A program made the translations under genes and the position numbers. From Oscillospiraceae bacterium (GTDB lineage: Bacteria; Bacillota; Clostridia; Oscillospirales; Oscillospiraceae): 11,680 nucleotides of DNA. Positions 7,055-11,680 of this stretch are shown piece by piece. The stretch lies in the NCBI GenBank assembly GCA_020866945.1, contig JAJBVW010000024.1, forward strand, positions 4,509 through 16,188. The letters are read 5' to 3'. Each line of letters starts with the position of its first letter. The stretch's first letter is position 1. The notes beneath the pieces are model-generated. The model ran no database searches and was not told the DNA's origin. It saw nothing but the letters and a program-made list of their open reading frames with translations.

Positions 7055-7978
7055 ATGGACTGGCTTGAAATCTCCATTGACGCCCACGGGGAGCCGGAGG
7101 CGGTGTGTGACACCCTGACCGGCCTGGGGGCGGAGGGCTTCGTCATTCAGGACGAGGCGGACTTTCACAGCTTTCTGGAAAACAACACCCAATACTGGGA
7201 TTTTGTAGACGATGACCTGGCCCAGTCCTTTTCCGGCGCCAGCCGGGTGAAGCTGTGGCTTTCCGACGACGAGGAGGGCCGGGCCATGATCGCCCAGATG
7301 GAAAAGCTGGGCCTGGCCCCCGCCGTGCGCCAGGTCTCCGATGCGGATTGGGAGAACAACTGGCGGGACTATTACCGTCCCATCGAGATTGGGGAGCGGC
7401 TGGTGATTGTCCCCCAGTGGCAGGACTATGACGGCGACCGCACCCCGGTGCTGCTCGACCCCGGCCTGCTGTTCGGCACGGGAGACCATCCCACCACTAA
7501 GCTGTGTCTGGCCGCCGTGGAGCGGTATGCCGCCCCCGGCTGCCGGGTGCTGGATCTGGGCTGCGGCAGCGGGATATTGGGCATTGCCGCCGCCGTGCTG
7601 GGGGCCGGGCCGGTGACGGCGGCGGACGTGGACGAAAAGGCCCCGGACATCGTCCGGGCCAACGCCGCCTTAAACGGTGTGGAGGACGCCTTCACGATTT
7701 ATGTGGGGGACGTGGTGGCAAGCGGACGCCTGCGGCAAAAGCTGGGAACAGGCTTTGGCCTGGTGCTCGCGAACATCGTGGCGGACGTGATTATTCCCCT
7801 GGCCCCCTTCGTCCCGGCGCTTCTGGCGTCGGACGGGGTGTTCGTCTGCTCCGGCATCATCGACGGGCGGGAGAGCGACACCGCCGCCGCCCTGACCGAA
7901 GCGGGGCTTCAAATACAGGAGCATCGGCAGGAGCAGGAATGGCACTGCTTTATCTGCACAAAGGAGAACGACCAATGA
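7055..7978 (+). CDS. prmA: Ribosomal protein L11 methyltransferase PrmA
   Basis: A 307-residue SAM-dependent enzyme that methylates ribosomal protein L11. The N-terminal substrate-recognition domain (about 1-95) starts with DWLEISIDA and GLGAEGFVIQDEADF. The linker carries DADWENNWRDYYRP (97-110) and DPGLLFGTGDHPTT (135-148). The Rossmann-type methyltransferase domain has the SAM motif VLDLGCGSGILGIAA (165-179), an acidic post-strand-2 segment ADVDEKA (190-196), and LANIVADVI (238-246) at the NPPY-like position. Length is normal for the family. The ATG at 7055 has only a weak ribosome site (CGAGGT), unlike its neighbours, so expression may depend on readthrough from xfp. The stop overlaps the next gene's start (ATGA), implying coupled translation. 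No sign of damage or transfer. Confidence 0.96.
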   Translation: MDWLEISIDAHGEPEAVCDTLTGLGAEGFVIQDEADFHSFLENNTQYWDFVDDDLAQSFSGASRVKLWLSDDEEGRAMIAQMEKLGLAPAVRQVSDADWENNWRDYYRPIEIGERLVIVPQWQDYDGDRTPVLLDPGLLFGTGDHPTTKLCLAAVERYAAPGCRVLDLGCGSGILGIAAAVLGAGPVTAADVDEKAPDIVRANAALNGVEDAFTIYVGDVVASGRLRQKLGTGFGLVLANIVADVIIPLAPFVPALLASDGVFVCSGIIDGRESDTAAALTEAGLQIQEHRQEQEWHCFICTKENDQ

Positions 7979-8238
7979 AAATTAAGGAGCAATACGTCCT
8001 GCGCTACGACATGGACGAGATTTACATTGCGGAAAAGACCCCGGAGGGTCTGCGGGACATCTGTCCCATCAGCGAGACCGCCGCCATGGCCTGGGAGGGC
8101 CTGGAGCGGGGCCTGGAGAAAAAGGAGCTGGCCCGCCGGATAACCGCCCATTTTTCCGGCGCGGAGCTGGCCCAGGTGGAGCGGGATTTGGACGCCTTGA
8201 CCGCCCAGCTTGCGCAGCTTGGGTACATAGAGGAATAA
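7975..8238 (+). CDS. Small PqqD-like (RiPP recognition element type) protein
   Basis: An 87-residue protein with the pattern of the PqqD family. It has an N-terminal strand pair (YVLRYDMDEIYIAEKTPE), a central ISETAAMAWEGLERGLEKKELARRI helix-turn segment that matches the usual LNETAALIWELLDG-type core, and a C-terminal helix DLDALTAQLAQLGYIEE. Such domains usually bind leader peptides of ribosomally made, modified peptides, but many Clostridial members stand alone with unknown partners. The start at 7975 is inside the prmA stop (ATGA) with AAGGAGA at 7961-7967. A longer frame from 7504 is a shadow of prmA. No radical SAM enzyme, precursor peptide or exporter is nearby, so a peptide-modification role is not supported by context. 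The family is moderately sure; the job is unknown. Confidence 0.72.
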   Translation: MKIKEQYVLRYDMDEIYIAEKTPEGLRDICPISETAAMAWEGLERGLEKKELARRITAHFSGAELAQVERDLDALTAQLAQLGYIEE

Positions 8239-8253
8239 AGAATTTCCAAATGC

Positions 8254-8290
8254 AAACCGCCGCCCGGTTGGGCGGCGGTTTCGCTGTTTT
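8254..8290 (+). terminator. Intrinsic terminator of the xfp-prmA-pqqD block, possibly bidirectional
   Basis: AAACCGCCGCCC (8254-8265) pairs perfectly with GGGCGGCGGTTT (8270-8281) around a GGTT loop. On the plus strand the stem ends in TTT and is followed by CGCTGTTTTA. On the minus strand it is followed by GCATTTGGAAATT, so it could also stop the converging gene that ends at 8318. It lies 16 bp after the pqqD-like stop. Confidence 0.82.
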
Positions 8291-8317
8291 ATTGGTTCTC
8301 GTTTATAGTGGGTTTTG

Positions 8318-11300
8318 TTATTCTGCCATAGCCTTCCGGTTTTCCAGCAGAGGGTTCAAAACACTGGCGGCAGCCTCGGCAGTTTCGCAGGGGAAAGGAA
8401 GCTGGAGGCCGTCGGTGGATTGAAGGACAAGGTAGATTCCATCCACGTCGAAGGAATCTATATCCTCCAAAAGTACCTCTGTAGTCTGATTGGCGAGGCG
8501 AAGCACCATGCCGGAGGAGACCAGAAGGAAGCCGCTTTTGGCGCTGCCCATCACTGTGGCGTCGAACAGGGCGTAGATTTGATCCGGCTCCAGGCCATTC
8601 CCATAGGTGCGGAGGGCGTTTTTCATTTTTTTGTCTGGGATGCCGGTGAATACGGTGAAAAGATCTCTGGGCTGGTATTTCTCCATCAGATAGATGATAT
8701 ATTCGGACGCAGTCATCTCGTCATCGTCCGGAGGTTCGTTAACATCTTCGATTGTGGGTTCGTCCGCGGGTTCGTCTGTGGAAAGGAGCATTACTTGGCT
8801 TGCAATATCTTCCATAGGAATATCTTCCCAGTCGGAAGGCAAATCCTCCCATAACATTCTTAGGATGTTGAGGGCAGTGTCTCGCTCAATAGGATTGTCC
8901 TCCGCTACTGTCCTCAAATGCTCCTGATATTGCTTCATTGTCATTCCTGAGAAGTCGATGGTGTCAGCAAGGCTCATAAGGTGAATATATTTTTCAGCTC
9001 CGCTACCCATATGCCTGTCCTGCACGGCTTTCAGTTTTCGCATTTCTGCAGCTTTTTCCGGCCAGGAGGAAAGGCTTACAGAGGTTGAAAATAGCTCCGA
9101 AAAGATTCGATCCGCGCCAAGGCAGGCAACGATTCCACAATCCCAGCCGTAGGCTTTCTTACATAGCTCCTCCAACCGATGGGACTCCGCTATGGCCTCT
9201 TCGCTCCGACCCAGCATCATAAGCAGATTCGTGCGATACATACACCACAATACAGTATAAAGGTTGCTTTTGCCGAAGATCGTTCTGCTCAGTGTTACAC
9301 CCTCTTGCGTCAGTGCATCCAACCTGCTTGCCTCTTCGTCAGAGAGCACTTCCTGCTCCAACAGCGGCGAAACCTCCTGCTCCAGTTCTCGCAAATATTT
9401 CTCCCGTTCGGAAAGCGGCTCTTCTACATCCTCCTCTGCTTCTGTGCTGAATTCGAGCTCTTGACGGCGATTGCTCCAGAGCTTCTCCTCGTCCTCTTGG
9501 CCGGAAAAATTACAAAGGATTTCCATATTTCTGGCCAATTGTCTGGCATAGCGGGGCTTTTCTGCTGCAATAAATCGCTCCCAGCCCTTCCGTCCTGCTG
9601 GCAGAAAATCCAGCCAGTTTAAGCATTCTAAACAAATCTCGCGATAATCGCCCAGGACGGCATCCAGTATAGCCATATTATTCATGCCCAGCAGGGCATT
9701 CACCGTAGCCTCCAGCATGGGGACGGCCTTTTCTCCCTGTCCTGTGTAGAACAATCCGAAAGCATCTTTTTCCTCTGTCCAGACACTCAAAGGGCTGTCA
9801 GGATAATTTTTCCTGGCCCACTGGCGTATTGGATCAAGAATAGCAAAATAAGTTTCTGTTTCCTGCACCTGTGCCATATGACGTAAACTTGGGTGAATTT
9901 CCATCAACCACTCCACACACGCCTCCTCTGATTCCATCCCGGCCAGGTGCAGGCGAACGTATTCCTCCGGGCTGCTCTCCAGGGTGATGACCGGGGCGGC
10001 GCGCTCTTCCTTTTTCTCCGTTTCCTCTTTATTCGTTCCCAGCAGGGCCTGGCGGATGGCGGGCGGGCAGTGCTGCTTCAGCGTTTCCCCTACCTGGCGC
10101 AGCAGGTGATAGGTTTCCCCATCCTCCGTCAGCACGAAGGAGAAGCCGCACAGCTTGTCATACAGGACGGGGGAGAGAGGCACCCCGGCGGCGGCAGCGG
10201 CGTCAAGGGCTTGGGTGCGCGTCCACTGCCCCAGACAGGCCAGCAGGTAGAACACATTTTTTTCCTCGTCGGACATATACCGCACCACCCGCTCGTGGAG
10301 GGCGGCGGGGGCTGTCCCGTCAGGAAGGACGCCCTCCCGCCGGTATTGCTCCACATACAGATCCAGGCTGACGGGCAGACCGCCGCTCAGCTCCCATATC
10401 TGCCGCCGGACGGCGGCTTCGTTCACGCCGGAGGCGGCGAGAAATTCCTCCGAATCCGCCTGGCTGAGCGTACCCAGCAGATACTGCCGCAGCACGCTGT
10501 CCCACTGGGGGCCGTCCAGCTCCGGCCATTTCAGCCGCTCCCGGCCTCCAATGACCCATATGACCCCCGGTGTGCGCTGAATAAGCACGCCGGTGCCGCG
10601 AAGCCACAGGTCGTTTTGCAGCGGATCGCCCACGGCGGCCAACTCGTTCACAAGCTTTTCATAGGTGTCCAGACACAGAACGAAGGGTTCGCGCTCTCCC
10701 TTCAGGTTATCCCGCATATCCGACGCGAAGCATATGGGAAGCTGCTCCCGCAGCAGGCGCATATCCATGGTTTCCATCCGGCGCAGAAGCTGCTTCCGCT
10801 CCCCGAACTGACTGCGGAACAGGGATACTCCCTGGTCTACCAGCTTGAGGATGCCCGCCACGGCGCTGGCCCCCGGTATCATGTCCGCCGCATCGCACAG
10901 CATGGACAGTACCGGGCTGCCGCTGACCACGGCCTGCGCCTCCCGCAGCTCCGCCTCCTCGCCCATACGGATGAGGAAGGTATAATAGGCCACCTCGAAT
11001 AGCGGGAACTGGAACCCCCAGCTGTCCTCCAGCCGCTTTTTCAGCAGGGCCATGACCCGATACGGCTCCCGCCGCTCCACGAAGTCGAAATCCAGCGCCC
11101 CATATTTTGCCGCCGGGCGCTGCTCCTTCAGCTCCTTAATAAGCCTTGCGCTCAGAGTGGATTTGCCCACGCCGCCTACGCCGTAATAGCACAGCACCAC
11201 CGGCTCCTCCATAGACTTCTCCGCCGCCTCATAGGCGTCCCAGAATACCCGCCTCGGCTCTATTCGGTCAACGAACAGCGCCTCCGCTCCCTGATGGCTG

Positions 11301-11326
11301 TCAAAATCATCCAGAATGAATTTCAT
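8318..11326 (-). CDS. Large STAND-type NTPase with winged helix, helical TPR-like middle and C-terminal bacterial PH-like domain
   Basis: A 1002-residue protein. Motifs in order are a Walker A loop GVGGVGKST (49-57), Walker B FVLCLDTYE (215-223), a sensor-like VIWVIGGRERLKW (255-267), and SGGLPVSLDL (314-323), the GLPL-type motif of NB-ARC/STAND ATPases. About 341-420 is a predicted winged helix (HERVVRYMSDEEKNVFYLLACLG and on). A charged linker (430-447) leads to a helical, TPR-like region (about 455-840; clearest at 686-725). An acidic linker DEPADEPTIEDVNEPPDDDE (851-870) precedes a C-terminal PH-like domain (about 885-995) with IPDKKMKNALRTYG and ALFDATVMGSAKSGFLLVSSGM. No N-terminal effector such as TIR, nuclease or protease precedes the P-loop. 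STAND proteins act as ligand-triggered switches; some are transcription regulators and others phage-defence sensors. Which of these applies is not shown. The start is set by GGGGAGG (11334-11340) seven bases upstream. Codons for about residues 1-455 are GC-rich and the rest AT-richer. Confidence 0.85.
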   Translation of the reverse strand: MKFILDDFDSHQGAEALFVDRIEPRRVFWDAYEAAEKSMEEPVVLCYYGVGGVGKSTLSARLIKELKEQRPAAKYGALDFDFVERREPYRVMALLKKRLEDSWGFQFPLFEVAYYTFLIRMGEEAELREAQAVVSGSPVLSMLCDAADMIPGASAVAGILKLVDQGVSLFRSQFGERKQLLRRMETMDMRLLREQLPICFASDMRDNLKGEREPFVLCLDTYEKLVNELAAVGDPLQNDLWLRGTGVLIQRTPGVIWVIGGRERLKWPELDGPQWDSVLRQYLLGTLSQADSEEFLAASGVNEAAVRRQIWELSGGLPVSLDLYVEQYRREGVLPDGTAPAALHERVVRYMSDEEKNVFYLLACLGQWTRTQALDAAAAAGVPLSPVLYDKLCGFSFVLTEDGETYHLLRQVGETLKQHCPPAIRQALLGTNKEETEKKEERAAPVITLESSPEEYVRLHLAGMESEEACVEWLMEIHPSLRHMAQVQETETYFAILDPIRQWARKNYPDSPLSVWTEEKDAFGLFYTGQGEKAVPMLEATVNALLGMNNMAILDAVLGDYREICLECLNWLDFLPAGRKGWERFIAAEKPRYARQLARNMEILCNFSGQEDEEKLWSNRRQELEFSTEAEEDVEEPLSEREKYLRELEQEVSPLLEQEVLSDEEASRLDALTQEGVTLSRTIFGKSNLYTVLWCMYRTNLLMMLGRSEEAIAESHRLEELCKKAYGWDCGIVACLGADRIFSELFSTSVSLSSWPEKAAEMRKLKAVQDRHMGSGAEKYIHLMSLADTIDFSGMTMKQYQEHLRTVAEDNPIERDTALNILRMLWEDLPSDWEDIPMEDIASQVMLLSTDEPADEPTIEDVNEPPDDDEMTASEYIIYLMEKYQPRDLFTVFTGIPDKKMKNALRTYGNGLEPDQIYALFDATVMGSAKSGFLLVSSGMVLRLANQTTEVLLEDIDSFDVDGIYLVLQSTDGLQLPFPCETAEAAASVLNPLLENRKAMAE
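8342..8668 (-). other. C-terminal bacterial PH-like domain of the STAND NTPase
   Basis: Residues about 887-995 carry IPDKKMKN, then ALFDATVMGSAKSG followed by two or three short strands, VLLEDID, and a closing helix AAASVLNPLL. The pattern FDxTxxGSAKxG with flanking strands matches, from memory, the small PH-like domains at the ends of many bacterial proteins. They are thought to bind partners or membranes. This identification rests on motif recognition alone. Confidence 0.55.
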
Positions 11327-11333
11327 TCCCGCG

Positions 11334-11388
11334 CCTCCCCATGTGTTTGTGTTACGGTTATTATAACAAATTGGGGGATGTTGTACAA
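11334..11388 (-). promoter_or_regulatory. Promoter and ribosome site of the STAND gene
   Basis: Read on the minus strand, a perfect TATAAT lies at 11365-11360. A TGTACA (11387-11382) sits 16 bases upstream and matches four of six -35 positions. Start of transcription is expected near 11353, giving a leader of about 27 bases that carries GGGGAGG (11340-11334). The -10 lies in an 11-base palindrome GTTATTATAAC (11355-11365 region), which could bind a regulator or be chance. Confidence 0.6.
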
Positions 11389-11446
11389 GAAAATATAGGG
11401 AAAGCGATTGGAAAATCGGGAAAATCAGCGTTGGTACGGTTCTGGA

Positions 11447-11475
11447 TTGAGAAAGCTGTTTTAGTATGGTATTAT
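11447..11475 (+). promoter_or_regulatory. Rightward sigma-A-type promoter
   Basis: TTGAGA (11447-11452) and TATTAT (11470-11475) are separated by exactly 17 bases; each matches five of six consensus positions. Transcription should start near 11482 and run off the right edge. It implies that a gene or RNA lies to the right. Confidence 0.6.
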
Positions 11476-11570
11476 AAACTTATATGAGAAAAATAAAAGT
11501 TTTTCGCCGCAATTCGATTTATCACTCTGTCACATTTTGCTGCGTTTTTGTGTCTATATAAGTGAAGCCC

Positions 11571-11642
11571 ATGGACATGGAGGAAAATGAACCGGCGGGG
11601 GCGCGTTCCCGGCGGGAGATAAGGAGGTTGCCTGATATGTAA
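11571..11642 (+). CDS. Possible 23-codon leader-type open frame
   Basis: An ATG at 11571 opens a 23-residue frame rich in Glu and Arg (MDMEENEPAGARSRR and eight more residues) ending in TAA at 11640-11642. It has no good ribosome site of its own. Its stop overlaps an ATG by one base (TAATG), the arrangement of translational coupling. It could be a leader peptide or chance. Confidence 0.2.
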   Translation: MDMEENEPAGARSRREIRRLPDM

Positions 11643-11680
11643 TGACCTTTGTCAAGAGGCAATTTGCCCAAAAACAGGGT
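11642..11680 (+). CDS. Possible start of a gene cut by the window edge
   Basis: The frame from the ATG at 11642 stays open to the last base and reads MTFVKRQFAQKQG. An AAGGAGG site at 11621-11627 is strong but 14 bases away, longer than usual. It lies downstream of a good promoter. Only 13 codons are visible, so the product is unknown and the call may be wrong. Confidence 0.3.
   Translation, partial: MTFVKRQFAQKQG

Larger units (their letters stand above)
11389..11680. other. AT-rich intergenic region up to the window edge
   Basis: About 290 bases with no gene that I can support fully. It holds a direct repeat GGAAAATC (11410-11417 and 11419-11426) and a small hairpin CGATT-GGAA-AATCG (11405-11418), then a rightward promoter, a possible small open frame (11571-11642) and the possible start of a gene cut by the edge. 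It separates the minus-strand STAND gene from whatever lies to the right, so it may be a divergent regulatory region. Confidence 0.5.

Noticed and set aside
7504..7974. Long frame leading into the PqqD-like gene
   Set aside because: It is read over the prmA coding sequence in another frame, with Arg/Gly-rich nonsense composition; the ATG at 7975 has its own ribosome site.
8315..8854. 179-codon plus-strand frame
   Set aside because: Antisense shadow of the 3' end of the STAND gene; no start signal.
9947..11002. 351-codon plus-strand frame opposite the STAND gene
   Set aside because: It is the complement of a well-supported coding region with clear NTPase motifs and has no recognisable domain or ribosome site.
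11640..11680. End of an insertion sequence (CTTTGTCAAG-like terminal motif)
   Set aside because: The likeness to ISL3-type ends is vague and no partner repeat or transposase is in the window.

Overview
The window looks like chromosomal DNA from a moderately GC-rich Firmicute of the class Clostridia, most plausibly an anaerobic gut relative of the Oscillospiraceae. I infer this from strong GGAGG-type ribosome binding sites before most genes, the YmfF/YmfH pair of M16 proteins next to lgt, a GC-rich codon style, and the absence of Proteobacterial features. No database search was possible, so the taxon is an inference.

Layout, left to right. A consensus -10 box at 124-129 starts a tight plus-strand operon: ymfF (193-1488), ymfH (1481-2755, 8-bp overlap) and lgt (2762-3769). 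It is followed at 69 bp by an unrecognised protein (3839-4522) with a basic helical head and a long acidic, repetitive tail. A perfect 36-bp palindrome (4531-4566) separates this block from the next. That second plus-strand block has its own promoter and a possible operator (4579-4620). It contains a phosphoketolase gene (4650-7022), prmA (7055-7978) and an 87-codon PqqD-like gene (7975-8238, 4-bp overlap), and it ends in a clear stem-loop terminator (8254-8281).

From the opposite direction comes one large minus-strand gene (8318-11326) with its own promoter. It encodes a 1002-residue STAND-type NTPase with a P-loop, Walker B, GLPV motif, a predicted winged-helix region, a helical TPR-like middle, an acidic linker and a C-terminal bacterial PH-like domain. 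Its 5' part is GC-rich like the neighbours, while its middle and 3' part are clearly more AT-rich, so the gene looks mosaic. The last 350 bases are AT-rich, largely non-coding, and hold a good rightward promoter and the possible start of a further gene cut by the window edge.

Functionally, the first block covers translation-factor maturation (by family assignment) and lipoprotein processing. The second joins central carbon metabolism (acetyl phosphate from sugar phosphates) with ribosomal protein methylation and an orphan peptide-binding-type domain. The STAND gene is the most accessory-looking item and the best candidate for an uncharacterised defence or signalling protein. I see no rRNA, tRNA, CRISPR array, transposase or phage gene.
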